This document shows, in pieces, positions 25,074 to 37,205 of a DNA stretch of 64,000 nucleotides. Within the stretch, counting starts at the first letter, position 1. Each line of letters starts with the position of its first letter. The position numbers and the translations under genes were made by a program. The stretch comes from Collybiopsis luxurians FD-317 M1. Its lineage: Eukaryota > Basidiomycota > Agaricomycetes > Agaricales > Omphalotaceae. The stretch spans positions 95,155-159,154 of the forward strand of contig KN834856.1 in the NCBI GenBank assembly GCA_000827265.1, given 5' to 3'. Below the pieces are notes generated by a model. The model was not told the origin of the DNA. It ran no database searches and worked only from the letters and a program-made list of their open reading frames with translations.

Positions 25074-25605
25074 TTAGCGGTATCCAAGAGCCTGGCAGGA
25101 AGGACAAAAGGCGTTTACATGAGGATCTGCACAACGCTTGTCAAACATATTTATCATCATGAGTCGTAGGGGAAACATACTATATTGTTCGGGAAATTGA
25201 TGACTGTTAGTTGGTGAAAGGAAAAGATTTAAACAGGTCATTGGAAGGAAAGCCATTGAAGGATCAAAACACGTACTATTGCAAACAGGTCCTTGGACAG
25301 CTCGGACAGTATCTAGGATGAAATGGACTGAATCGGCACTTGTCGTTATCGCACGGAACCTGTCAGTCATATAAAACGTCAGCAGGCATGCTTGATTGCA
25401 AGTTCCAGACGCGCACTTCTTGCTCGGGCTGATCCAATCGTTATTAGAAGTCGATTTACTCAAAGGATGCGGAAAGAGGAACTCACAAGGTTAATCGCAT
25501 GGCCACACCTGAGATAAAGGTTACGAACACTGATTAGTTGGAAGAAAGTTAGTTCAAAATTTAGTATTTCAACGGGACTAGTGCTCACTGTCGGCGACGG
25601 CACAT
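25074..25605 (-). CDS. Small Cys-rich protein of 65 residues, Agaricomycete family
   Basis: Spliced from five short exons: MCRRRQ, CGHAINL, VPCDNDKCRFSPFHP through CPSCPRTCLQ, YHQFPEQY and NPHVNAFCPSCQALGYR, all in frame. The spacing C-G-H, CxxxxC, HPxxC, CxxC, TC, QFPEQY and CPSC matches a family of small basidiomycete proteins that look zinc-binding; the role is unknown to me. The open frames covering the gene are misleading because they read through introns. Start at 25605 is chosen since it gives CRRRQ directly before CGH. No signal peptide. All eight Cys of the core and the His are present. Confidence 0.65.
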
Positions 25606-25712
25606 TGTAAAGTTGCAGAAGTAATGTGTGTATCAATAAGAGGACTAGTGGTTTGGGAATTGTAAGTTGAGAGTGGGACGTTTCGATGCCTTTTTCTGCA
25701 CTGGGGATCATG

Positions 25713-25720
25713 TATTTATA
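25713..25720 (-). promoter_or_regulatory. TATA box of the small Cys-rich gene
   Basis: TATAAATA on the minus strand, about 108 bp before the ATG at 25605. Confidence 0.4.
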
Positions 25721-26670
25721 CCTCGACGAGTTCCCAGAAAGGCTATGAATGAAAAGAAGCAAGACGAACTCAACAAGTCATAGTGACCTGTATTTGAACG
25801 GCGTAATTACAAAATGTGCAAGTAGTCGCTGTACTCGTAAATCCGTTTTCCAACTCAGTCTGGCATTCATCATCAAAAATTTATTGCTGTAGCAGCGGAG
25901 AGTTCAAAGAACTGTGCAGTTTCGAGAATGTTTTCACAGCCAACAATCATCATACAATGGGATATTTCTTAACGTCTCGGAATGCGATGTAATTGAAGAC
26001 TTACTAGAGGATTGAAGTGAGAAGCATCAGCCGATTCGCTAGGAGCTTTGGCCCAAATGTGTCGCATATCGCAAGAGACGGCATCTCCTTTCCGTTCGGA
26101 GTGAAAGGAACTAACTGGAGTATTTCGGAGAATGATGACACAATCACTAGTTGTAGGATCGCAAAATTGCTGTTAGCCTACTATCGATGCGTAATGAATG
26201 AGTACCATACATGGCCATTTCGACAAAATTAAATGTTAATCTGTCGCAGAACTACTAGCAACTGCAATGCACTTGATCCCAAAAGCTATCGCGTAGCATC
26301 CAAGCAGTTCGTTGTCAGTAGACTGTGCATGATCGATTAACCACATCGTGATATGCAGTCATCATTTGTTGGTGTTCAAAAGGATGGCAGATAATGTTTG
26401 GGAGTAAAGCCGAAAGATAAATTATATAATGCGTATTAACATGTATGTACATGTGCCAAATTGCTTAACGAAGGTGTTACACAGGTGTAATTTGATGTCA
26501 TTTTCTGCACCCGAAGGAGTTCAAGAGACGACATCAGAATAGCCGTCTGATGTGGCGAGTCTACACTGAACAGTCTGGTCGTTAAAGGTGGCATACGTAG
26601 CTAAATGGCTGTGGTCAAGGGGCGGATCAAAAAAATGAAGGCACAGTCCCGCGCTCACTGGCTACCGGAA
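25721..26670. other. Intergenic, no gene recognised
   Basis: The frame at 26017-26232 (plus) has no motif or exon partner. Confidence 0.35.
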
Positions 26671-27194
26671 TTAAGCAAAGGAAACACGTTTTTTAGGTTG
26701 AGGATTAGCTCTGCTTGTATCAGCAGAGGACGCTGGCTCCGGGGACGTTCTCTTTCGCTTCCGAGCTTTGCTTTTTTTGGCGCGAGCTTTGTTAGAAGCG
26801 ATTTGGGCTTTTATCTCCTTCTATGACGCTTGACATAAGATTAAAATTTTTAAGAGCAAAGGTCAGTCCTTACGAGCTTTTCCTTGGTGGTAGATTTAGT
26901 CTTTCTTGCGAGCTCTTTATTCTATCAAAAAATTACTATTCGTGCTAGGATAAAGAAGCAAACCCCAAATCCTGTACCTCGGTCTGTTGAATTCGTTTTT
27001 GAACACTGATCTGAGATTTCCGCTCTTGGGTTTCTGCGATAGATGTAGCAAGTTTTAATGCGTCCTGATGATATGTTGTCTAATTGAAGACGCCGCCGCG
27101 CAAAAGCTGAATTTTTTGCACGTACCCCGTGATCAAGAAACCGCTTTGTTGTTTTGGTTTTTGCTCCGGAAGACGATGTAGAGGCTGAAATCAT
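26671..27194 (-). CDS. Small basic coiled-coil protein ending in an RVxF motif
   Basis: Four exons all joined in phase 0 give about 122 residues: MISASTSSSGAKTKTTKRFL, then TTYHQDALKLATSIAETQER, a heptad-like basic helix NKELARKTKSTTKEKLKEI, then KARAKKSKARKRKRTSPEP and the end PKKRVSFA. The central part is likely a coiled coil and the KARKRKR stretch a nuclear signal. KKRVSF fits the RVxF docking motif for protein phosphatase 1, in a disordered C-terminal tail where such motifs act. I do not recognise the family, so a nuclear PP1-binding role is inference. It is divergent from the gene at 27501, with about 306 bp between the starts. Confidence 0.6.
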
Positions 27195-27500
27195 GCTATA
27201 CCTGTATAGCTTGGGCACAGATTGTTGGTCCCGTCTCACCTTAAGCCTGCAGCCCAAATTCCTGGTGACAGTAGGAAGATGGGCTCCCACCGGCGGGATG
27301 CTTGATGGCATCAAAGCAATTCTTGTCACGTGGCATGCCGCCTCACAGCCACTGCGGCCTAGATCTGATGGTAATGCCAAGATCCAAAGCAAATCCAAAG
27401 CGGACCTTATCCTTCCACGCCAAGTTGTACGCACGGTTGGAACTTCACACATTGTCTGTATCCGTCCAAACTATACCGGCGTGCTCTCACCGCTCATTCA

Positions 27501-28064
27501 ATGCCAACTACACACCGAGGCATCGAGCTTGCTCAACTTCAGCCACACCGTTGTCCATCCACTCATTCTTCGATTCTATCCGCAAAAGTTCTCTCGCCTA
27601 TACAGTTAAGACCAGAAGTACTACCCCGGTACACCGAAGATCTTTCCTACTCTAATTTTGCCTTGCGCGATACGGTTCCTTCATTCCTACAATGCCTTCA
27701 AAAAGTTCTCGCTCGTCTTCTCGCAGACCCAGAATTCACCCGCAAAAAACTCTTTCGCTTCTTGGCTCCAATCGTTGTATTTCTTTCGCTTATTATGTTC
27801 ATGGCGACTTCATTTGCTGCTCCAGACCCGGAGACTAGCAGCTGGGTAGCGATCTTAGGGCGCCAGAAACACTGGGTCGAAAGAGTTGTTCTCCTGTGCA
27901 TAATGGCTGTCGGGAGTATCGTTGGGATACTTGTAGCGCTTTGGCTGTTTATCTGCCTTTTGGCGCTATGCATTAAACGCTTTACGGAGATAGAGTTTGA
28001 GACCGCGAGGAGAACGTCGGCGAGGATGTCTGACGATGTCATGACTGGGTTGTTCACGAATTGA
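27501..28064 (+). CDS. Two-span membrane protein of unknown function
   Basis: Single open frame of 187 residues. It has an N-terminal soluble part of about 85 residues, a first hydrophobic span (FLAPIVVFLSLIMFMATSF, about 95-113), a short loop with one Trp-rich segment, a second long hydrophobic segment (VVLLCIMAVGSIVGILVALW, about 132-158), and a polar tail. I do not recognise it. The ATG at 27501 is the first in frame; the 5' end could lie in an upstream exon. It shares its 5' region with the small basic protein gene on the other strand. Confidence 0.5.
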   Translation: MPTTHRGIELAQLQPHRCPSTHSSILSAKVLSPIQLRPEVLPRYTEDLSYSNFALRDTVPSFLQCLQKVLARLLADPEFTRKKLFRFLAPIVVFLSLIMFMATSFAAPDPETSSWVAILGRQKHWVERVVLLCIMAVGSIVGILVALWLFICLLALCIKRFTEIEFETARRTSARMSDDVMTGLFTN

Positions 28065-29726
28065 TTAACTGAGACAGAATACGTAAATTCTTCACAACGA
28101 CCAATATTACCATGGAATGTATCCATTCATGATCAATTGCGAGGTACAGCTTGCAATTATGGTTTATGCGGAATACACTAGAGTAAAACTTTTTTTTTTA
28201 GCTCGTTAAACCTTTCGTATATCCAAGACAGCCTTTCTATCTCTTAGACCAAAATTCGCACAAACCAAATATTTTGCTGGTATCCGCCCTGAAGTCGGAA
28301 TGTTTTCGTTACCACGTCTGAGCGTCAAGTACCGTAAATAGATATACAATATAGACGCAGTGCCATCTGATGAGAGCCACGTTGTACGTATATCTACACC
28401 ACTCGCCAGTGCATCGTAAATCGTAACTGTGTAGAAAAGTGTGACGCAATGGCGGGCCTGCCTCATGAGTCCAATCCAGAATCAAGTAGCTCAATAGAAC
28501 TCAAAAAACCGAAAAAGCGGAAATCAAGTTCGCCTCTCTCGGACAGCCGACAAACCGGAACGAGGCAGCTCGAAAATTACAAAATTGTGTTTTTGATCAG
28601 CCTCGCTATGCTTAATGTTCACTTGTAGTGTTCTAGCTTCCGCCGTCCTTTGTTCCGAAACGAGACGTTATCCCGAAGGCATAGAAGAATTCGGGTAACA
28701 AAGTTTGGGGCGTACTTTCTACAGATGCGCACGGAAGACAGCCGCGGGCACAACTCTTCATATATATTCGTTCGTCTACCTTTACTTAGGACAAGTTTGA
28801 ATTGGGTCGCGAAGGGGACTGATCTTGCTGATCTGCCTGTAATGCAAGGCTACAAATTTAGGAAGACCGACGTGAGTTGATAGTAGGAAATCCAAGCTTG
28901 TAAAGGGTGAATAGCAGCAATTGAAGTGTTGCCTGCACTAGCCTTCCCGGTCTGTTTAGAGCTCTGTACAGTCGTTGCTGTATGAATTTCAAGCCCAGAT
29001 GAGTTACTAGTCAAGCAAAGTTCATATGATTCCCAGTCTCCCGAACAGCATGACATGTTTGTATCTTACTGTCATCCGACAGCCTACAGGAATGGTTCGG
29101 TGGCACTTCGAGCAAAAGTCATAGCATAACTATTGATTCCTCGCCCCCTCATCTGTCTACTTTATCCAATTTAATATCTACTAACTCTTTCCACAGCAAT
29201 CTCAATGGCCTTGACGCCGGTACTAACTACTACTTCTCTTGAACTGACCAGAGGCATGATTGTTAACGCCAGCAAAGTACTTCCTCGAATGGTGATATTT
29301 GACGGAACGGTCTGTGCCGCCGGGACGAATAAGGTGCTCTGATAAACAAAGCACTTACAGTGGCGTTCGTCGTTTGACTTTCCCGCTTTGTCACTGACGA
29401 ATCCAAGACAACTATAGAAAGAGTATCGGGCATTCACGTCTTGGGTTTTACTGCGGAAGAGAACGCAGCAGGTTGTCGGGTGTTCCACTACTTGAGCTCC
29501 CGTAAACCAGATATACCACGTCCTTAGCTTGTGTGTGGTGGCGCAGCAACCAGGCGTAACGGTCTGCGGCAGTTACGGAAGAGCCAAAGGCAAGGTTATA
29601 GTTGGCCGCTCAGCTACTAGCGCGGAGAACGTAAATAGCTCGCGTCAATCCAATCGATAGACTTCCGCTCTGACTCATATACATCTACCATCACATTCAA
29701 ATTCAAACGAATATACAAAAAAGAAA
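28065..29726. other. Intergenic, weak coding signal only
   Basis: An open minus-strand frame at 29171-29488 (ends ...SSREVVVSTGVKAIEIAVERV) has a protein-like look but no domain, partner exon or clear start. The rest shows nothing. Confidence 0.3.
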
Positions 29727-30695
29727 AAAAAAATTGAGAGTACTTAGTATGTATAAGATAATATGCATAAAGGATATAGATGGAAATGCTACATACGGGA
29801 TAAAGAAAGAACAAAAAACTTGGACAAGACTATGTGTGCTTCATTCGTCACGTACAACCGGGACCCGCTCCCCGCTCGCCGTGCATGCGATACTCATCAG
29901 AAAAAAAAAAAAAACGAAATGCCAAAGTGTGAAACGATGCGGGAATTCCGACCAACCATTGCGGAGAGATACTATGGAAGAGTAAGGTAACCAGGACGGC
30001 AAAGTATGGTCGCCTTTGCCGTAACCAAGAAAAATAACCAACAAACAAAAAGGGCGATTTTGTTCCATCCCCGGAGAATTAACAAAACTAGATCCGACAC
30101 GCGCAACGCCGGCGAAGAGCTCAAACCAAAGAACTGTGTCTCCGTCCAGCCTCATCCCCATTCCCATCATCTTCGCCACGCTTCGAACCAACCCCCTTTT
30201 TCCCCCCCTTCTTCCTCTCCGACATATTCACCCAAGACGAAACACTTTTCCCGGAAGGTACGTACTCCGTATCAGCATCGTCCGATTCGTCATCAGTCCC
30301 GTCTTCGGTGTATATGTACGTACGCGATTTGGAGCGTCGAATGGACGGTTGGGAGGCAGTGGCGGATGATAACATCTCTGCCGACGAGCTCGGTCTCGAT
30401 ACAGGTAGCGGTAGCTGTGCAGGTTCCGAGACCGCGGGAATTCGACTCTTGGGTGGTGGCGGTCGCAAAAGTTGAGGAGCTGGACCTTCCAGAGAAGAAC
30501 GAGCCCCACCATCGGTTTCGTCGTTGCCGTCTGCGTCTGCTTCATGGCCAGGGGTACGTTCTTCGGAGTTACGAGAAGACATAACAGCCGAGGCAGACTT
30601 GCGTTTTCGAGAAGCGGTTGAGGTCGTGCCAGGTTCGGGTTCAGGTTTTCGCATTTTTCTGAAATATCATTAGGACGCGGGGTACATGAAAATGA
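29727..30695. repeat. Left copy of a 968-bp duplication beside the assembly gap
   Basis: Nearly identical base for base to 30716-31683. The only difference noted is the length of one A run (14 in this copy at about 29900, 13 in the other). It contains a second copy of the shugoshin last exon (30121-30654, minus) which stops at the gap and has no upstream exons. Best read as the end of one contig overlapping the start of the next, not a biological repeat. Confidence 0.85.
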
Positions 30696-30715
30696 NNNNN
30701 NNNNNNNNNNNNNNN
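30696..30715. other. Assembly gap (20 N)
   Basis: Twenty N, placed exactly between the two copies of the 968-bp segment. Confidence 0.99.
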
Positions 30716-31108
30716 AAAAAAATTGAGAGTACTTAGTATGTATAAGATAATATGCATAAAGGATATAGATGGAAATGCTACATACGGGATAAAGAAAGAA
30801 CAAAAAACTTGGACAAGACTATGTGTGCTTCATTCGTCACGTACAACCGGGACCCGCTCCCCGCTCGCCGTGCATGCGATACTCATCAGAAAAAAAAAAA
30901 AACGAAATGCCAAAGTGTGAAACGATGCGGGAATTCCGACCAACCATTGCGGAGAGATACTATGGAAGAGTAAGGTAACCAGGACGGCAAAGTATGGTCG
31001 CCTTTGCCGTAACCAAGAAAAATAACCAACAAACAAAAAGGGCGATTTTGTTCCATCCCCGGAGAATTAACAAAACTAGATCCGACACGCGCAACGCCGG
31101 CGAAGAGC

Positions 31109-33119
31109 TCAAACCAAAGAACTGTGTCTCCGTCCAGCCTCATCCCCATTCCCATCATCTTCGCCACGCTTCGAACCAACCCCCTTTTTCCCCCCCTTCT
31201 TCCTCTCCGACATATTCACCCAAGACGAAACACTTTTCCCGGAAGGTACGTACTCCGTATCAGCATCGTCCGATTCGTCATCAGTCCCGTCTTCGGTGTA
31301 TATGTACGTACGCGATTTGGAGCGTCGAATGGACGGTTGGGAGGCAGTGGCGGATGATAACATCTCTGCCGACGAGCTCGGTCTCGATACAGGTAGCGGT
31401 AGCTGTGCAGGTTCCGAGACCGCGGGAATTCGACTCTTGGGTGGTGGCGGTCGCAAAAGTTGAGGAGCTGGACCTTCCAGAGAAGAACGAGCCCCACCAT
31501 CGGTTTCGTCGTTGCCGTCTGCGTCTGCTTCATGGCCAGGGGTACGTTCTTCGGAGTTACGAGAAGACATAACAGCCGAGGCAGACTTGCGTTTTCGAGA
31601 AGCGGTTGAGGTCGTGCCAGGTTCGGGTTCAGGTTTTCGCATTTTTCTGAAATATCATTAGGACGCGGGGTACATGAAAATGATAGAGCGAGATGACTTA
31701 CGTGTTTAATTTAGGCTCTGCGTAATTGACACTCTTGCGTACACGACGTTCCCTTCCGGAATCCGGCGCCGGCTCAGGTTCGAGGTTGGTATCGTCGGTA
31801 GAACCTGGGACCTGTAAGGTGCTAGTTGAAGGCGGGTAGTTGTTGGGACTCGACCGGGAGCTGGATGACGATCTAGGTGGTGAAGACGATAAAAATTCCC
31901 GTTTGCTGGGTGATGGACGTGCAACTTCAAGTTCAACTTCGGATACGACTAGAGAAGGATAGTTAGCAAGAGCGCCTTGGATGCTGATTAACACTTGCCA
32001 GAGTCAACAGGCTGCGACGGTCGAGTCCCGGGCGAATTGGTAACATCTGCCAATTTCAACTTTTTTCTTTCGTTACCCATTTCATCGCGAAGCTTCTTGC
32101 GTAGAGATACCTCGTGTTCCCTTTCTTTGCCCTTCTCCTTTGACGATTTCCGCTTCTCCTTCTTGACCGCCGCAGGTTCTTGTTCTTCCTCCGGTTCGCC
32201 TAAAGCAGCGGCGATCTCGTCTTCCTCTTCAGCTTCGGTGGAGCCAACGACGGGGCTACCGGGGCGGACTAGGAGGCCACTTTGACGACGGAGAGGTTTC
32301 CGCTTGGTCGGAGGTGGAGCAAGAATGGCAATTGGTGGGGGAATAGTTGGTGGAGGTGGAGGAGACGATATCCGTGCTGGTAACGGTAGTCGTGAAGCAG
32401 AGAGTCGTTTCGTCTTCGTTTTACGTCTGGCTTTCGTCTTTACTTCGTCTTCATCTTCCGTAGGATCTGAGGGTTCGTCGTCTTCATAAATTAAAGGGAT
32501 CGTCGGTGGTCGTGATAAGCGGGGATACGCGGTCGGAGATTGGGGTGAATCTGCGGACGACGTTGGGCGTTGGGTGGCTCTGAGAGGAATCGGAGATGAT
32601 GACAACGATGAAGGAGCCTCCTCTGGAATAGAGAAAGTCTGTCGTAAGGAGCCTAGATGTTTAGTCAGGCCGAAAACCTGGGTGACATGATGGTTTGAGA
32701 CAATTTAACATGAGTTTTGATTTGAACGTACCGCAGCTTCAGTCTCAGTGATAACCTTCCTAGATTTTTCACGTTCCCGTTTCAGCTGAGCAGCAAGATT
32801 AATTTCCGAGGCTCGAAGTCGGAGATTTTCAGTGTAAAGCGTTGAAATCTGAGCGTTCAGTTCCTCGATTCTGACACTCAGTGTCGAATTAAGTCTGTGC
32901 CGATTCGATAATGAGAGATTTGGACCAAAGGGCCACAGTCTGAGCCTTACTTGGTAATATGCTTGTTTGCGAGCAAGAATTTCTTCTTGACTGCCACCGC
33001 CGTTGAGAAATTCTGAAATAAATCGAGAGGAAATTTCAGAGCCACGTACAGTTTTCAAATTCAAATAGGGCATCGTTCTGTCTTGCGCTGATTGACACCC
33101 GCGATTCTCGCCTGCTCAT
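31109..33119 (-). CDS. SGO1: Shugoshin, centromeric cohesin protector
   Basis: Starts MSRRESRVSISARQNDALFE. After small exons (FKKKFLLANKHITK, LNSTLSVRIEELNAQISTLY) the N-terminal coiled coil runs on through TENLRLRASEINLAAQLKRE. This is the shugoshin N-terminal domain that dimerises and binds PP2A-B'. The long middle part is disordered, rich in Ser, Pro, Glu and Lys. The conserved C-terminal basic motif is present as RRVRKSVNYAEPKLNTKMRK, which in this family binds histone H2A phosphorylated by Bub1. The last exon (31642-31109) ends HSSLV. Shugoshin shields centromeric cohesin from separase in meiosis and mitosis. The start at 33119 is set by the coiled-coil frame; the open frame from 33258 is a different frame. 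About 600 residues. Confidence 0.9.
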
Positions 33120-33839
33120 CGTGAGCGACAGCGCCCAAGGAATTTGCCCTCTTGCTGGGGACCGAACGTGGAGTGAGATAACGTGCAGTTGGGTCGGACA
33201 CAACACGCGACGGGGTCACGTGAACTTTCATTCCCACGGCTCTTTCGGTGAACTGCATGTCCTCAAAAAGTAATGACCAAGTTGGCCTTCATCGATTTAC
33301 TCAGTTACTGGTTGAAGAATACTTTACTTGGTATCATTCACCTTTCACTCCAACAATTTAGACACGCCACGCCGGCCTCGTGTTCATCTACAAAACTTCC
33401 GCCAACAATTCTTGATGTGATTTTGAATCAAAGAAGCTCTGAACGTGCTATTCAAGGCTATGTCCTGCTGGAACTTCATACATGGCAACACGGAACCGGG
33501 TGTTGGCTCTTTCTATTCAAACTGAGGAACAGTCTCTCATAACTCATCTCGGGATAATATCGGTAGGTTTGATAGGTTTCAGTGTTCATCACCGTCGTCG
33601 AAAATGGAAGGCTTTGTACTCGTGAGTGGGCTTACTAACTTTGACGATCAACTTTGTACACGTCGAGCATCTCTGCAATGAGCGAGTGCTTCATGGAATA
33701 TCAACCAGGGTAACAATGGTAAATCAATATCCAAGTCTAATCTTACTGCAATCTCGATGTCGCAATGTCAAGTATACTTATTATCCCTTTGAACAAGATA
33801 TACTCAGCACGGGGTAAGTAACTCATCTCAATTCGTTTC
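33120..33839. other. Intergenic, no gene recognised
   Basis: Upstream region of shugoshin. Frames at 33273-33542 and 33626-33817 have no motif. Confidence 0.35.
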
Positions 33840-36720
33840 CTTTCGGGTAACTCTCAACTACAAGGTTTAGAAACGGTGACTGCGCCTGTTCAGTATTTTG
33901 CAGTCTACGTGTGTACGGTTCGTCATGTAAACAGATCATTCACCGCTTAACTTGAAAAAGAGTTCTTTTAAATCTGAGTTCAGGCTTCTCAACCCTTGCA
34001 CTGTCGAAACGGTCGTCATGGTGTAAAAGATTTGAACCCACCAGTTCAAAGAGTGAGCCACCGATTGAACGTCGAGTGAAGGGTCTGAACCTTACTCATC
34101 TCATGGATAAACGCCCCGGTCGACTTCGCGATATCACATTGGACACTATCCTTGCTGCTGCTGCTACTATCTAAGTACTGCTTGAGAGGTGAAGTATGTG
34201 CATCTCGATTCATACCTGCTCGTGTAGCTCACATTCTCAGGCACAAGCTCCAGGAACCAGACACACGCTTGCAATGTCAACTTCGGTATGTGTATCTTTC
34301 AGCCTGTGAAAGCATGTTTCCTTGAACTCTAACGCCTATACAGCAATGCGGCAGGTTAATCTATTGACCGTCAGGACGTTTCGACAAGTATGAGAACTGT
34401 CTTTCGAAAGAAGCTTCGCCGCCTTGAGAGGTTAGGGTGAAAGGTCAATATCTAACTGGCCCGTTCGAAAAGCGAAACATCGGCTCCTCAGCAACTCCAT
34501 GGTTTTTACACCGGAATCTGCACACCTATACAGAAGAAGTCAGTCAGGAAGGCGATAAGGTAAATTTGCAACAATAAAGTATTGCACCAAATTGCGAAAG
34601 GTCTTCAAATATTACCGAAAATGCGTCTCAGTCCAGGGGCTGTCGAATGGTCAAATGAAGGATCCGACCCAGCTCATTTCATGGCTAAACGCCCTGACCG
34701 GCTGCATGGTTTGTACACCGCACCAAAATCTGGCTGGAATCTCGATGTTCAAGTTGTCCATGCTGTTATTGTCCCAGTGTGCTTTGGCAGAGATGGAACA
34801 CGAATGCACCTCGTCTCAGTTTGTTCCCTTATGGCTGGTACTCTGTACGCCAGGCGCGCGGCTGCAAAGTCAAACTTGGTATGTGTATTCTACAGCCAGT
34901 GTGGTCGGACTCTAACACCTATACAGAGACCGTCGGAGAGCGGGTAAGTACTTCGTTTAAGTCAGAGAAAATGATTTGGATATGTCAAACTATGTCCGAG
35001 CTCACAGCTGTTCAACGCATGTAAGTATGAAAAGCTTGAGCGCATCTGTCGGTACCGAGGCTTACAGTGTCTAATTCAAATATCGAGGCGTCGGTCAAGC
35101 GCTCGCGACGGACATGGTGTGTATACTGAACTTCGTGCTAAGGCTGTCGAAAAAAATAATTTATCAACGTCATGCAGCGAGTCAGTTCGTCTTAGCATTC
35201 TACTTTGGAAGAATTTTTTTCTCATTGGTCTTCGAACCCTAGTTCTATTGCTGTTAAACTATGGAAAACTTGTAACATTCACATTTTCGTATCTCCTTGC
35301 AATTAGCGCTTCTCAGCTGGGATCTTATAGAAAAAGGTGTGCGTTCAATATTAAGCTAAGGGCGAGAAGGTGAGTAGAGCTTGTTACATGTGTATTTCAT
35401 CGCTCAAACAACTGTAACGAACTCTGTCTGGTATAGGTTTGTCACCAAACTTTGACGCTCGTAAGGAGGCTGTCGGGAGACCCGATAATTCGAAGTTTAT
35501 TCCAAAGAACGTATTCCGAGTAGGCTTCTCAATCCAGTTGCTGCTTGCCAGGTGAACTCAGTCCGTGGCTTAAAATGGCCAATTCGAAAAGTGAGGTGTG
35601 AGTTGAACGCCGCTGAATGACCTCATGGTTTGTACCCCGGACCTTAATTCGCTGTACAAAGCCTGTCGGTCAGGAGAGGCGGTAGAATTAGTTATCAAAA
35701 ATGTTGGGCGGAGTCAGTACGTCGTGGTTGATTGGGAAAACTAATACCAATTTTTTTTTTCCGCAAGTATCGAACCCGGAGGCTGCCAAATCCTAGTGCT
35801 GTTGTACTATGCGATTACAGGTTTGGAATATTTTTACATTCTCTAATGTCCTCGAATCTCGCGGTTGTGAGCTGCAATCTCACGAAAGAAGGAAAGTGTG
35901 TGTTCGAAATTACAGCCTTGGATGGAAAGGTAGGTAGAACTTTCCATCCAGATTTTGTTGCCCCGGACGATTGCATCTGGTCGGTTTGACGGTTAAGTCT
36001 GTACGGAGGCGATAGATTGATTTATCAACAACGTTGAACGAGTCAAGATGTAGGCGTCGGCTGTTTTTTTTTTATATATACCTTCGAAGGAAGAAATACT
36101 AAATAGATTTTCCAATTCGAAGCTGTCGAAGGGCCTTGGAAAAGGCCCAACCAAACTCATTGGGTGGAACTACCAGCGCAAGAATGAAGGATAAACGGAA
36201 CTTGCCACGCGCATCTCACCGCCCTAAACGACTGCATCGTTTGCTACTGGACTATGCCGCCTGTGCAGAGGCTGTCGGGAGAGAAATACAAAAAAATAAT
36301 TGATAAACAACATTTTGGGTATTTAGACCATCGGACTCTACGATTTTGGAACGTCGTTGTCCGTACAAAGGCCGTTGGGAGAGCAACAGAATAATCTATC
36401 AGACGTTTTGGGTTAAGTTAAGACATTGTTGAGTTCAACTTGAAAGAAAAAAAAAACTCATCTTGATGAAGATTACATCTAAAATTGTCTCGGATCCATG
36501 ATAATGTCAGATCTTGCTAAGTACTGAGTCACAGTCTCAAGAAGATACGCTCGCGCATCAGAGATTATAGCCTCCGGGTGAAAGGCTGGCGGAATTTACT
36601 AGGCTCTATTTCGTTCCAAACGATTCAGCTTGTCATCAGTCCTTTGTCGAGAGAAGCGATGGAGTAATTCAATCGGCAGCGCTGGGCAGAGTCAAGACAT
36701 CATACTCTATAATTTTTTGG
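33840..36720. repeat. Degenerate array of a recurring 200-350 bp module
   Basis: A recognisable core returns at irregular spacing: versions of AGGCTGTCGGGAGA at about 34922, 35138, 35463, 35651, 35998, 36267 and 36370, most followed by AATTATCAACA-like and GTTGGGCGAGTCAAGAC-like words, and several preceded by a CTGCATGGTTTGTACAC-like word (34703, 35625, 36224, 35970). Copies are strongly diverged and carry no shared open frame. The open frames here do not line up with the repeats and look accidental. Confidence 0.5.
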
Positions 36721-36790
36721 TGACCTCGGGAGAAACGAAAGATCAGCGGGCTAAAGGATAGGTCAAAGCAGGAGGATCATCTCGTCTAGG

Positions 36791-37205
36791 CTATATCTTC
36801 AAGTGCAGTGCAAAAGTAGCTTGTCGCCAGTGTAATGGAACAGGTACATGGAGATGGCTGTGCAAATATAGTCCTAATGACGATGTAAACGTCCTTTTTA
36901 CCTATCACCGTCGGCATCGTTTCTGAAGCCTGGAGACCAGAAGATCAGGGCTGCTAGCAAGTAAATGGCAAGGACGTCTGTTGGTTCTTGTGACAAGTCC
37001 TCAGTCCGTCGAGTGGATACTGACAGTTACTAACTTCTTTGGGGAGAATTTCTTGGTAAGTTTCAGCGTTCTCGTCAAGTTTGAAGATATTTCTCAACCA
37101 ATGGACCGTCCCATCAAACTGTTTAGTTTCTGAAGAAGTATGGGCTACCCAGGACGGATAAAGTGAAAGATAAGATAAGAATTCGTCATCATCGATCGCC
37201 GCCAT
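36791..37205 (-). CDS. Small protein of unknown function
   Basis: Three exons join in frame: MAAIDDDEFLSYLSLYPSWV through the end of exon 1 (37205-37035), then DLSQEPTDVLAIYLLAALIF (36999-36902), and HLHVPVPLHWRQATFALHLK to a stop at 36791. The total is about 110 residues. The first two exons have good protein character and share phase 0. The middle exon has a short hydrophobic stretch. No family recognised; the third exon is the least certain. Divergent from the alpha-glucosidase gene, about 500 bp apart. Confidence 0.4.

Noticed and set aside
27154..27609. 151-codon plus-strand frame and the overlapping 175-codon minus-strand frame
   Set aside because: Both read through the introns or promoter of the spliced small basic protein gene and its divergent neighbour.
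30121..30654. A second shugoshin gene or gene fragment
   Set aside because: Exact copy of the last exon lying against a 20-N gap; best explained as contig overlap rather than gene duplication.
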